In this document: in pieces, positions 20,523 through 28,854 of the stretch
How the letters are laid out: each line of letters starts with the position of its first letter
How positions within the stretch are numbered: position 1 is the first letter of the stretch
Assembly: GCF_013404075.1 (NCBI RefSeq)
Contig: NZ_JACBJQ010000015.1
Coordinates: 62,001 to 126,000 of the forward strand
Reading direction: 5' to 3'
Source: Mycolicibacterium vinylchloridicum
Lineage (GTDB): Bacteria; Actinomycetota; Actinomycetes; Mycobacteriales; Mycobacteriaceae
DNA length: 64,000 nt
Made by a program: the position numbers and the translations under genes
The notes under the pieces: generated by a model
The model's database searches: none
What the model saw: only the letters and a program-made list of their open reading frames with translations
What the model was told of the DNA's origin: nothing

Positions 20523-20577
20523 GAGTGTGCGTACTCGTACGCGATTCGCGGTGTGTTGCGCACGAAACCGCACACTC
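20523..20577. repeat. Interrupted palindromic element between map and cobQ
   Basis: Perfect 9-bp outer arms GAGTGTGCG (20523-20531) and CGCACACTC (20569-20577) enclose a second inverted repeat GCGTAC-TC-GTACGC (20529-20542). It may be a dispersed mycobacterial intergenic palindrome, a terminator for map, or a 5' structure for cobQ. No cobalamin-riboswitch box was recognised in it. Confidence 0.5.
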
Positions 20578-20588
20578 GGCGCAGCGAT

Positions 20589-22094
20589 ATGACCGGCGGC
20601 GCGCTGCTGATCGCCGGCACGACCTCGGATGCCGGCAAGTCGATGGTCGTTGCCGGGCTGTGCCGAATGCTGGCGCGCAAGGGAATTCGCGTCGCACCGT
20701 TCAAGGCGCAGAACATGAGTAACAATTCGGTGGTCACCGTGGACGGCGGCGAGATCGGCCGGGCCCAGGGCATGCAGGCACGCGCGGCAGGCCTGCAACC
20801 CAGTACCCGGTTCAACCCGGTGTTGCTCAAGCCCGGTAGCGACCGCACCTCGCAGCTGGTGGTCAAGGGTCACCCGGTCGGGCAGGTGAGCGCGCAAGAC
20901 TACATCGCGCACCGCGAACGTCTGGCCGGGGTGGTGGCCGACGAATTGGCATCACTGAGAGCCGAATTCGATGTCGTGGTGTGCGAGGGCGCCGGATCGC
21001 CCGCCGAGATCAATCTGCGTGCAACCGATCTGGCCAACATGGGCCTGGCGCGTGCGGCCGATCTTCCCGTTGTCATCGTCGGCGACATCGACCGTGGCGG
21101 CCTGCTGGCCCACCTGTTCGGCACCGTCGCGGTGCTGTCACCGGAGGACCAGGCGCTGATCGCCGGCTTCATCGTCAACAAGTTCCGCGGCGATCCCGCG
21201 CTGCTGGCGCCGGGCCTCGACCAGCTGGCCGAGCTGACCGGCCGGCCCACGTACGGGATCGTGCCGTATTGCGAGGAGCTGTGGCTGGACACCGAGGACT
21301 CGGTGTCGGTGCTGGCCGGCCATGTGGTCGGGGTGCCGGCGCCACCGCGCGGTGACCAGTGGCTGCGGGTGGCGGCGATCCGGTTGCCGCGCATCTCCAA
21401 TTCAACCGATATCGAGGCGCTGGCCTGCGAACCCGGGGTGCTGGTCAGGTGGGCGGACGAGCCCTCGGCGGTGGCCGACGCCGACGTCGTGGTGATCCCG
21501 GGCAGCAAGGCCACCGTTGCCGACCTGCGCTGGCTGCGGGAGCGCGGCCTGGCCGAGGCGATCGCCTCGCACGTAAGGTCCGGCCGTCCGGTGCTCGGCA
21601 TCTGCGGCGGGTTCCAGATGTTGTGCCGCCACATCGGGGACACGGTCGAGACCCGCGTGGGCGATGTCGACGGGTTGGGACTGTTGGACGCTGACATCGA
21701 CTTCGCCGACGACAAGGTGCTGCGGCGCTGGTCGAGTCCGTTGAGCGGCTACGAGATCCACCATGGCCGCGTGACGCGCTGCGCCGAGGAGAGCTGGTTC
21801 GCTGCCGACGGCGGCGTGCAGGGCTACGTCCGGGGTGCAGTGTTCGGCACCCACTGGCACGGCTTGCTGGACAACGACGAATTCCGTCGCGACTGGCTCA
21901 CCACCGCCGCCGTGGCGGCCGGCCGGCCCGGATTCCGGGTTGCCGTCGACACCCATGTGGCCGGCCGCCGAGACGCTCAACTCGACGTCATGGCCGATCT
22001 GCTGGTCGCCCACCTCGACATCGACGCATTGTTGTCGCTGCTCGACTCAGGCGCGCCCGCGCGGCCCACGGTCAGTACGCGACTGAATCGGTAG
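20589..22094 (+). CDS. cobQ: Cobyric acid synthase
   Basis: ATP- and glutamine-dependent amidation of adenosylcobyrinic acid a,c-diamide at four side chains (b, d, e, g). It has 501 residues. The N-terminal dethiobiotin-synthetase-like ATPase domain starts with [13 protein letters not shown], followed by [11 protein letters not shown]. The C-terminal triad-type glutamine amidotransferase has the nucleophile C339 in GICGGFQ and a His in THWHG. ATG 20589 begins at the conserved MTGGALL. The gene complements cobO/cobB and the Co importer later in the window. Confidence 0.95.
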   Translation: MTGGALLIAGTTSDAGKSMVVAGLCRMLARKGIRVAPFKAQNMSNNSVVTVDGGEIGRAQGMQARAAGLQPSTRFNPVLLKPGSDRTSQLVVKGHPVGQVSAQDYIAHRERLAGVVADELASLRAEFDVVVCEGAGSPAEINLRATDLANMGLARAADLPVVIVGDIDRGGLLAHLFGTVAVLSPEDQALIAGFIVNKFRGDPALLAPGLDQLAELTGRPTYGIVPYCEELWLDTEDSVSVLAGHVVGVPAPPRGDQWLRVAAIRLPRISNSTDIEALACEPGVLVRWADEPSAVADADVVVIPGSKATVADLRWLRERGLAEAIASHVRSGRPVLGICGGFQMLCRHIGDTVETRVGDVDGLGLLDADIDFADDKVLRRWSSPLSGYEIHHGRVTRCAEESWFAADGGVQGYVRGAVFGTHWHGLLDNDEFRRDWLTTAAVAAGRPGFRVAVDTHVAGRRDAQLDVMADLLVAHLDIDALLSLLDSGAPARPTVSTRLNR

Positions 22095-22104
22095 CCTGAA
22101 ACCC

Positions 22105-22776
22105 ATGTGGGGTCGGACGGTGCTGGTCATCGCGGCGATTGCTGCCGCCGTGCTGGTCGCAGGCTGCGGATCGACCGTCCCTGGTACCGCGACGTGGCCG
22201 GGCGCCACCCTGGAGAAGGCCACGCTGGGCCCGGCGGACTTCCCGCCGGGTGTGCAGTACGACCGCATCGTCGAGCAGGCCGGCGAGCCCGACAACAGCG
22301 GCAGCCCGCCGTCGATGCTGTCCCGCCCCGAGGGCTGCGCCAACGCCATGACCAACGTCATCGCCGACTCGGCTGAGCGCGGGCCGGGCAGTGCGTCCAA
22401 ATACGCGGCCACCTACAACGGCGCCCGCATCGTGATGACCGTGCTGTCGTGGCCATTGGATCTCGACAAGCTGGAGGCGGCGGCCGGCCGCTGTGCGGAA
22501 TTCGAAGCGTATTTCGACCCGCGGAGCAGGGGCATCCCCATCACGACCACCGAGCTACCCCCTTTGGGGGACGAAGTGCTGGCGTATCAGCAAACAATGC
22601 AGCTGACGGGTTCGCCCAGTAGTGTCTATATGGCATTCCAGAATGTGGGCAGGTACGGAATGTTCGGAATCGCTTTTCCCACGCCCGATCCCAGCGTCGA
22701 AGCCAAAGCGACACTGCCGCAAACGTTCCTGGACGTTTTTGCCAAGCAGGCTGCCAAGATTCGCCGTGTTACCTGA
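22105..22776 (+). CDS. Lipoprotein, DUF5642-like
   Basis: A 223-residue exported lipoprotein with signal peptide and lipobox LVAGC (C21), followed by GSTVPGTATWPGATLEKATLGPADFPPG, which is a mycobacterium-specific pattern. Two later Cys (CANAM, CAEF) could form a disulfide. I place it in the DUF5642 type by memory of the layout. The function is unknown. It follows cobQ by 10 bases. Confidence 0.75.
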   Translation: MWGRTVLVIAAIAAAVLVAGCGSTVPGTATWPGATLEKATLGPADFPPGVQYDRIVEQAGEPDNSGSPPSMLSRPEGCANAMTNVIADSAERGPGSASKYAATYNGARIVMTVLSWPLDLDKLEAAAGRCAEFEAYFDPRSRGIPITTTELPPLGDEVLAYQQTMQLTGSPSSVYMAFQNVGRYGMFGIAFPTPDPSVEAKATLPQTFLDVFAKQAAKIRRVT

Positions 22777-22840
22777 GTAGGAGTTGAGGGACCCTGCGAA
22801 AACCGTCCGCCGAAAGCCACTTTCACAGTAACGTGGCGAA

Positions 22841-23404
22841 ATGCCTTCGACAATGGTGACTGTCGATGGGTTCCCCGTGCCGGTCAGCGTGACCGGCCCG
22901 GAGAAGGGCCCCTACGTCGTCGTGCTGGGTGCGGCCCAGCATGCACCTGCCGCCTATGACGGGGTCTGTCAGCGCCTGCACACCGCGTCCGTCCGGACCG
23001 TCGTCATCGGTGCCGATCCGCGGCTACATCCCAAAGCGGTCGTGGGCATCCTCGACGCGCTCGACGTCCGCTGGGGAATCCTGGTGGGCGACCGCGCCGG
23101 CGCCGAGCTCGCCTGGGAGCTGGCCGCGACCCGGCTCGACCGGTTCACCGGTCTGGTCGTGATCGACCGCGGACACCCAAAAGTTCCCGACCAGAACGGC
23201 GTGGTCCGCGACGAGGACTGCCCGCCGGTGGAGATCAACACCACCGCGTTGGTCAGCACGCCGGCCGCGAGGGCTCTGGCCCGGGCCAGCCAGCGCTACG
23301 TCTACAGCGATTTCCGCCTGGTGGAATTCACCGGGCGGCGCAATGCCGCGGAATCCACTGCGCAACTGGCGGCCGAGATCGTCCTGCGCACCAGCACCTG
23401 GTGA
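22841..23404 (+). CDS. Alpha/beta-hydrolase-like protein lacking the nucleophile
   Basis: A 187-residue protein that begins with an alpha/beta-hydrolase core (VTVDGFPVPVSVTGPEKGPYVVVLGAAQHAP, and ILVGDRAGAELAWELAATRLDRFTGLVVIDRG). The nucleophile elbow reads G-D-R85-A-G, where G-x-S-x-G is expected, so the catalytic Ser is replaced by Arg. The protein is also about 80 residues short, with the cap and the His end region missing or altered. It is probably a non-catalytic relative. ATG 22841 has a weak upstream purine run. Confidence 0.7.
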   Translation: MPSTMVTVDGFPVPVSVTGPEKGPYVVVLGAAQHAPAAYDGVCQRLHTASVRTVVIGADPRLHPKAVVGILDALDVRWGILVGDRAGAELAWELAATRLDRFTGLVVIDRGHPKVPDQNGVVRDEDCPPVEINTTALVSTPAARALARASQRYVYSDFRLVEFTGRRNAAESTAQLAAEIVLRTSTW

Positions 23405-23406
23405 GC

Positions 23407-25173
23407 TCAGTGCGGCGGCGCCTCCGTGACCGGTTGCGGAGTCCACGCCTGGGGTAGCCCCGGTTGCCCGGGAAACAGGAAATCGACGAAAGCCTGTGCG
23501 GTCGGCTGGGGCTCGTGATTGGCCAGCCCGGGACGCTCGTTGGCTTCGATGAACACGTACTCGTCGCGGGTCACGTCGGGAACCAGAAGGTCGATGCCGG
23601 TGACCGGGATGCCGATGGCCGCTGCGGCCGCCACACCGACCCGGCACAACTCCGGATGCACGGTGGCCGTCACGTCGTGAATCGTGCCGCCCTGATGCAG
23701 ATTCGCGGTCCGGCGCACCCTCAACCGTTCACCTTCTGGTAGTACATCGTTGAACGAATAGCCGGCTTCGGCGACCGTCGACTCGGTGACCTCGTCGACG
23801 GGAATGCGCGATTCACCACCGGTCGCCGCCGCGCGGCGACGACTCTGCGTCTCGATCAGTTCCAGGATGGTGTGCTTGCCGGTGCCCACCACCTCGGCGG
23901 GCTTACGCAGCGCGGCCGCCACCACCTTGCCGTCGATGACCACCAGACGAAGATCGTCGCCGGCGGCGCGCTGCTCGATGAGCACTTCGGGATGCTGCTC
24001 GCGCGCCCGGGCCAGCGCGGCATCCAGTGCCTGCGGTCCGTCGACGCCGACGGTGATGCCCTTGCCCTGTTCGCCGCGGGTCGGTTTGACCACGACGTCG
24101 CCGACCTCGGCCAGGAACGCGTGATCTTCGGCATCGAAGGTGGCCAACCTGCCACGCGGCACCACGATGCCGGCCTCGGCGACGATGCGGCGGGTGAGGC
24201 GCTTGTCGTCGCAGCGGCTCATCGCCACCGCAGAGGTGTACTCGCTCAACGACTCCCGCGTCACCACGCTGCGCCCGCCGTGTGACAGCCGCATCTCACC
24301 GGTCTCGGCGTCGAGCACCTCGACCCGGATACCGCGGAGCATGGCCTCGTCGGCGATGATGCGCGCGTACGGATTCAGGTCGTCCACGGTTTCCGACGGC
24401 GGCGTGAACAGCGGCTCGTTGATCGCGTTCTTGCGCTTGACGGCCAACACCGGGACCCGCTCGAAACCGAGCTTCTCGTACAACCCGATCGCGGCCTCGT
24501 TGTCGTATGCCACCGACAGGTCCAGATAGGCACGGCCCCGCCCGCGGAAGATCGCGGCCAGAGTGCGGGTCAGAGAGGCGCCGATACCGGGCAGGCTGGC
24601 GGTCGGGTCGACGGCCAACGTCCACAGGCTCGAGCCGTCTTCGGGGTCGTTGAACAGGCGCTTGTGGTCCACACCGGTGACGGTCCCGACCACCGATCCG
24701 TCGTCGTCGCGTACGGCGACGAGGTACTCCACCGCGTCGCAGTGCAGGTGGTTGTTCCAGATCAGCTCGCTCGGCGCGGGCACCATGCCGCAGCGCAGGT
24801 ACACCCGGTTCATCTCGTCGGCTTCGGACTGATCGCGCAACGGGCGCACCGAGAACCCGGCCTGGCGAGGGCCCTCCGGGTCGTCTTCGTGGAATCGCCA
24901 CCGGTAGGTGTGGCTGGGGTCGATGAACAGTTCCGCCGGCGACTTGGCGACCAGCACATGGGATTCGCGGGCGTAGATGCAGATGTCGCGCCGGCCCCGC
25001 TCTTCCTGTTGCAGCACAGCGGCCAGCTTGTCGGGTTCGGCGAATGTCTGTCCGAAAATCAGTCGGCCCCAACCAAGTTCGAGTACGACGTCGTCGGACA
25101 TTTCGTCGACGAGATGCTGGGGCGACGCGTCGTGCAACCCCAGTGTGATGGCCTCGGTGTGCGCTGTACTCAT
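23407..25173 (-). CDS. N-acetylglutaminylglutamine synthetase (GNAT + ATP-grasp)
   Basis: A 588-residue fusion that makes the dipeptide N-acetylglutaminylglutamine, precursor of the osmolyte NAGGN. N-terminal GNAT acetyltransferase half: SSLWTLAVDPTASLPGIGASLTRTLA and the LYEKLGFERVP end strand. C-terminal ATP-grasp ligase half: VVKPTRGEQGKGITVGV for ATP binding and VFIEANERPGLANHEPQP with the metal acids. This is the TIGR03103-type domain order. Start 25173 overlaps the stop of the upstream amidotransferase (ATGA), so the two are translationally coupled. Confidence 0.92.
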   Translation of the reverse strand: MSTAHTEAITLGLHDASPQHLVDEMSDDVVLELGWGRLIFGQTFAEPDKLAAVLQQEERGRRDICIYARESHVLVAKSPAELFIDPSHTYRWRFHEDDPEGPRQAGFSVRPLRDQSEADEMNRVYLRCGMVPAPSELIWNNHLHCDAVEYLVAVRDDDGSVVGTVTGVDHKRLFNDPEDGSSLWTLAVDPTASLPGIGASLTRTLAAIFRGRGRAYLDLSVAYDNEAAIGLYEKLGFERVPVLAVKRKNAINEPLFTPPSETVDDLNPYARIIADEAMLRGIRVEVLDAETGEMRLSHGGRSVVTRESLSEYTSAVAMSRCDDKRLTRRIVAEAGIVVPRGRLATFDAEDHAFLAEVGDVVVKPTRGEQGKGITVGVDGPQALDAALARAREQHPEVLIEQRAAGDDLRLVVIDGKVVAAALRKPAEVVGTGKHTILELIETQSRRRAAATGGESRIPVDEVTESTVAEAGYSFNDVLPEGERLRVRRTANLHQGGTIHDVTATVHPELCRVGVAAAAAIGIPVTGIDLLVPDVTRDEYVFIEANERPGLANHEPQPTAQAFVDFLFPGQPGLPQAWTPQPVTEAPPH

Positions 25174-26978
25174 GCGGCCGGCCCGGTGATTCCGTGTTGC
25201 TGCAGCCACAACTCGAGCAGTCCGATCTGCCACAGTTCGTTGCCGCGCAGCGGGGTCAGTCGTCCATTGGGGTCGGCCAGTAGTCGTTCGACGGCCTCGG
25301 GCCGGAACAGGCCGCGTTCCTTCGCTTGCGGAGCATACAGCGCGTCGCGGACCATCTCCAGGTACGGCCCTTCCAGGTGGGTGAGCGCCGGCACCGGGAA
25401 GTAGCCCTTCGGCCGGTCGATCACCTCGGCCGGGATCACTTGCCGCGCAGCCTCTTTCAGGACGCCCTTGCCGCCGTGTGCGGTTTTGAGTTCCGGGGGA
25501 CAGGTGGCCGCGAGCTCGACGAGTTCGTGGTCGAGGAACGGCACCCGGCCTTCCAGCCCCCACGCCATCGTCATGTTGTCGACGCGTTTGACCGGATCGT
25601 CGACCAGCATCACGGTGGTGTCCAGTCGCAGCGCACGGTCCACCCCGGTCTGCGCGCCCGGCCGGGCGAAATGCTCGGCGACGAACGCCAGGCTCGGATC
25701 TTCGCGCCCACTGAGCCGATCGGCGGACAGCAATTCGGCCACGCCGTCATGGTCGCGGTCGAAGAACGCCGCCCGATACCGGGCGACCGAACCGGCGACA
25801 CTGGCCGCGTCCGGTTCGCCCATCGGGGGATACCAGTGGTAGCCGGCGAACACCTCGTCTGCGCCCTGTCCGGACTGAACGACCTTGACGTGCTTGGCGA
25901 CTTCCTGGCTGAGCAGATAGAAGGCCACGCAGTCGTGGGAAACCATCGGCTCGCTCATCGCACCGATCGCACCTTCGAGGGCGGGCAGCATGCGGGCGGT
26001 GTCGATGCGGATCTGGTGGTGGTCGGTGGCGAACCGCTCGGCCACGATGTCGGAGTAGACGAACTCGTCGCCCTTCACGCCGCCGACCGATTCGAAACCG
26101 ATGGAGAACGTGGAGAGCCCGTGCTGGCCCGCCTCGGCGAGCAGACCGACGATCAAGCTGGAGTCCACCCCGCCCGAGAGCAGGCAGCCGACCGGGACGT
26201 CGGCGACCAGGCGGCGCTTGACCGCCGTGCGCAGAGCGTCGAGGACGGCGTCTTCCCAATCCCGTGCGCTCCACCCGGAGCGTTCGTCTCGGCGGGTGAA
26301 ATCGGGTTCCCAGTAAGTGATTTCGCGCTGCGCGCCGTCGGGTTCGATCACCAGCAGCGTGCCGGGGGGCAGCTTGCGCACGCCGCACAAGATGGTGTGC
26401 GGCGCGGGCACCACCGAATGGAAGGTGAGGTAGTGGTGCAGCGCGATCGGGTCGATGCGGGTGTCGACGCCGCCACCGGCCAGCAGGGCGGGCAACGACG
26501 ACGCGAACCTGATGCGGTGCGAATCCTGGCTGATGTAAAGCGGTTTGATGCCGAGGCGGTCGCGGCCGAGCAGCACCCGGCCGCTGTCGCGTTCGGCGAT
26601 CGCGAACGCGAACATCCCGTGCAACCGCTCGACGAACTTCTCGCCCCAGTGGTGATAGGCCTTCAGCAGCACCTCGGTGTCGCTGTGCGAGAAGAACCGG
26701 TAGCCGTGCCCCGTGAGCTCGTCGCGCAACGCCTCGTAGTTGTAGATGCAGCCGTTCCAGCAGATCGTCAACCCGAGTTCGGCGTCCACCATCGGCTGCG
26801 CCCCGGCCTCGGACAGATCGATGATCTTGAGTCGGCGATGGCCCAGCGCCACCCGGCCCTGCGACCACACACCCGCCGCATCAGGCCCCCGGGGAGTCAT
26901 CGTCTCGGCCATCGCGGCCACCGCGCCCACATCCGGGGCCTGGTCGTCGAGACGGACCTCACCAGCCGCTCCACACAT
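25170..26978 (-). CDS. N-acetylglutaminylglutamine amidotransferase (AsnB-like)
   Basis: A 602-residue class II glutamine amidotransferase of the asparagine synthase family that amidates the dipeptide to N-acetylglutaminylglutamine amide. Cys2 (MCGAAGE) is the N-terminal nucleophile. RRLKIIDLS and WNGCIYNYEALR form the glutaminase site, and the ATP-pyrophosphatase loop is LSGGVDSSL. It pairs with the downstream GNAT/ATP-grasp gene as in rhizobia and pseudomonads, where NAGGN accumulates under osmotic stress. TAGGGT 8 bases before the ATG looks like a -10 hexamer, so the message may be leaderless. Confidence 0.93.
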   Translation of the reverse strand: MCGAAGEVRLDDQAPDVGAVAAMAETMTPRGPDAAGVWSQGRVALGHRRLKIIDLSEAGAQPMVDAELGLTICWNGCIYNYEALRDELTGHGYRFFSHSDTEVLLKAYHHWGEKFVERLHGMFAFAIAERDSGRVLLGRDRLGIKPLYISQDSHRIRFASSLPALLAGGGVDTRIDPIALHHYLTFHSVVPAPHTILCGVRKLPPGTLLVIEPDGAQREITYWEPDFTRRDERSGWSARDWEDAVLDALRTAVKRRLVADVPVGCLLSGGVDSSLIVGLLAEAGQHGLSTFSIGFESVGGVKGDEFVYSDIVAERFATDHHQIRIDTARMLPALEGAIGAMSEPMVSHDCVAFYLLSQEVAKHVKVVQSGQGADEVFAGYHWYPPMGEPDAASVAGSVARYRAAFFDRDHDGVAELLSADRLSGREDPSLAFVAEHFARPGAQTGVDRALRLDTTVMLVDDPVKRVDNMTMAWGLEGRVPFLDHELVELAATCPPELKTAHGGKGVLKEAARQVIPAEVIDRPKGYFPVPALTHLEGPYLEMVRDALYAPQAKERGLFRPEAVERLLADPNGRLTPLRGNELWQIGLLELWLQQHGITGPAA

Positions 26979-27130
26979 CGCTTCGAACCCTACCCGTGTC
27001 GTTTGCCCGCCGATACCCGGGCGCTACTCGCGACTGCGCCTGGACGGGTGTTTACCCAGGCAAGGGGGTTCCTAATCTCACTGACTTCTTAGTGTTGGAA
27101 ACTCGCTGAAGGGATTGGCCCACAGCCAAA

Positions 27131-27165
27131 CCGCGCCCCTCGGCTTGCGGGCACGAGGGGCGCGG
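27131..27165. terminator. 12-bp GC-rich hairpin
   Basis: CCGCGCCCCTCG (27131-27142) pairs perfectly with CGAGGGGCGCGG (27154-27165) across an 11-base loop. With the adjacent hairpin it forms a tandem structure downstream of the permease stop on the minus strand. Confidence 0.7.
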
Positions 27166-27185
27166 GGCCCGCCGCGAGGCGGGCC
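27166..27185. terminator. 8-bp hairpin with GNRA loop
   Basis: GGCCCGCC-GCGA-GGCGGGCC is a perfect stem with a GCGA tetraloop that abuts the preceding hairpin. It stands 26 bases past the permease stop codon (minus strand) and probably ends that transcript before it reaches the NAGGN genes. Confidence 0.7.
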
Positions 27186-27210
27186 AGGGGTGAGGTCTTG
27201 AGTCAGTGAC

Positions 27211-28782
27211 TCAGGAAACCCCCTCCAGCTCTTCGCCGGTCACATCGACCTGCTTGATCGGACCGGTGAACCAGTTCTTCACCGATGCATGCCAGTAGAC
27301 CCACAGCAGGATCAACACGCCGCCCACGACCAGCGGGGTGTAGTTGACGAACTTCCATTCGAAGCTGGCATCCCAGGGCGCACCGCCGATGGAGGTGGGG
27401 AACATCGCGATGATCGAGGTGATGATGATCTCGGCCAGCGCCAGCGGGGCCATCCACTTGTGGTGGCCGCGCAGGTTCCAACTTCCGAGCGGGAACGAAT
27501 CGCCGGCTTTCCACCGGTAGTAGATCGGCACCGCGAAGCACAGGTACAGACCCACCACGCCGATGGAGACGACCGCAAAGAACGCGATCGGCACCGGGGC
27601 GCCGTTGATGTCCACCTCCACCAGGGCGGGCAGCGTGAGGATGGCCGCGATCGACGCGGTGACGATGACGGCGTTGGCCGGCACCTTCTTGGCGTTGACC
27701 TTCGACCACAGCTGATGGCCGGGCACCGCCCGGTCGCGGCTGAAGGCGAACAGCATGCGGGAGGCACTGGTCTGGCACGCGGTGGTGCAGAACAGCTGGC
27801 CCGCCGTCGAGATCAGCAGCACCACGGCGACCCACTTGGAGTCCATCGCCTGGGCGAAGATGGTGGCGACAGCGCCGCCGCCCTTCGTCACGCCGTCGAC
27901 ATCCTGCACGGCGAACAGGAAGGTCAGCAGCAGGATCCAGCCGCCGATCGCCGAGTAGAAGATCGACCGCCAGATGCCCTTGGCGGAGGCGTTTGCGGCG
28001 CTCTTGGTCTCCTCGGACAGGTGCGCCGAGGCGTCGTAGCCGGTGATCGTGTACTGGGTCAGGATCGCCGACATCGGCAGCACGAACAGCAGGAAGCCGA
28101 AGCCCGAGGTCGATCCGCCGAAGAATCCGGTGTTGTTGACGGTGGTGGCGAACACCGTGGAGAAGCTGGCGTGCTGTTCGGGGATGGCCCACAGGATCAC
28201 GACCACCGCGGCGGCACCGATGACGTGCCACCACACCGAGATGTTGTTGATGACCGCCAGCAGGTGGCTGGAGAAGATGTTGATGACGGCGACGACCACC
28301 AGGATCACCAGGAACATGACGAACGTGCGCTGCAGGCTGTAGCCGGCCAGCCAGGTTTCACTGAAGGTGCCCAGTGTCAGGTCCAGGAAGGTCGCCGACC
28401 CGTAGGCCACCGACGCCAGGATGGCGATCAGCCCGACCAGGTTCAGCCAGCCGGTGTAGTAGCCGGCCTTGGGGCCGCCGAGTTTGGCTGCCCACCAATA
28501 GATCCCGCCGGAGGTCGGGAACGCCGACACCATCTCGGACATACAGAAGCCGATCAACAGGATGAACGAGGCCAGGATCGGCCAGCCCCAGGCGATGGCC
28601 GCCGGTCCGCCGTTGTTCCAGCCGAGGCCGAACGACGTGAAGCAGCCGGCCAGGATCGAGATGATCGAGAACGAGATGGCGAAATTGCTGAAGCCGGACC
28701 AGGACCGGTGCAACTCCTGGGCGTAACCAAGACTGGCGAGGTGTCGTTCGTCCTCGTCGAGTAGTTCGTGACCTTCAGGCAC
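27211..28782 (-). CDS. APC-superfamily amino acid/amine permease 1
   Basis: A 523-residue transporter with about 12 membrane segments. The start region DDERHLASLGYAQELHRSWSGFSNFAISFSI and the GGIYWWAAKLGG motif are those of the amino acid-choline (GABA permease/Bat1-like) branch, which carries GABA, choline, polyamines or amino acids. I chose the GTG at 28782 because GAGAGGA lies 8 bases upstream. The longer frame to 28818 lacks a ribosome site. It lies directly behind the second permease on the same strand and next to the glnA4 operon, so an amine substrate is likely. Confidence 0.88.
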   Translation of the reverse strand: MPEGHELLDEDERHLASLGYAQELHRSWSGFSNFAISFSIISILAGCFTSFGLGWNNGGPAAIAWGWPILASFILLIGFCMSEMVSAFPTSGGIYWWAAKLGGPKAGYYTGWLNLVGLIAILASVAYGSATFLDLTLGTFSETWLAGYSLQRTFVMFLVILVVVAVINIFSSHLLAVINNISVWWHVIGAAAVVVILWAIPEQHASFSTVFATTVNNTGFFGGSTSGFGFLLFVLPMSAILTQYTITGYDASAHLSEETKSAANASAKGIWRSIFYSAIGGWILLLTFLFAVQDVDGVTKGGGAVATIFAQAMDSKWVAVVLLISTAGQLFCTTACQTSASRMLFAFSRDRAVPGHQLWSKVNAKKVPANAVIVTASIAAILTLPALVEVDINGAPVPIAFFAVVSIGVVGLYLCFAVPIYYRWKAGDSFPLGSWNLRGHHKWMAPLALAEIIITSIIAMFPTSIGGAPWDASFEWKFVNYTPLVVGGVLILLWVYWHASVKNWFTGPIKQVDVTGEELEGVS

Positions 28783-28854
28783 AGTGCTTTTCCTCTCGGG
28801 GGTTTGCGGGTGCGGCACACCGCGATTCGACGGTGTAACGGATTGGTCGGGTCG

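Noticed and set aside
22810-22835. GCCACT resembling a B12-box of a cobalamin riboswitch
   Set aside because: Only a six-base match, located after cobQ and before an unrelated gene, with no flanking riboswitch stems.
25326-27092. 588-residue plus-strand frame opposite the NAGGN amidotransferase
   Set aside because: Antisense to a gene with clear Cys2 and SGGVDSS motifs; no recognisable fold.
27289-28764. 491-residue plus-strand frame opposite permease 1
   Set aside because: Charged Asp/Arg/Gln/His shadow of membrane-helix codons.
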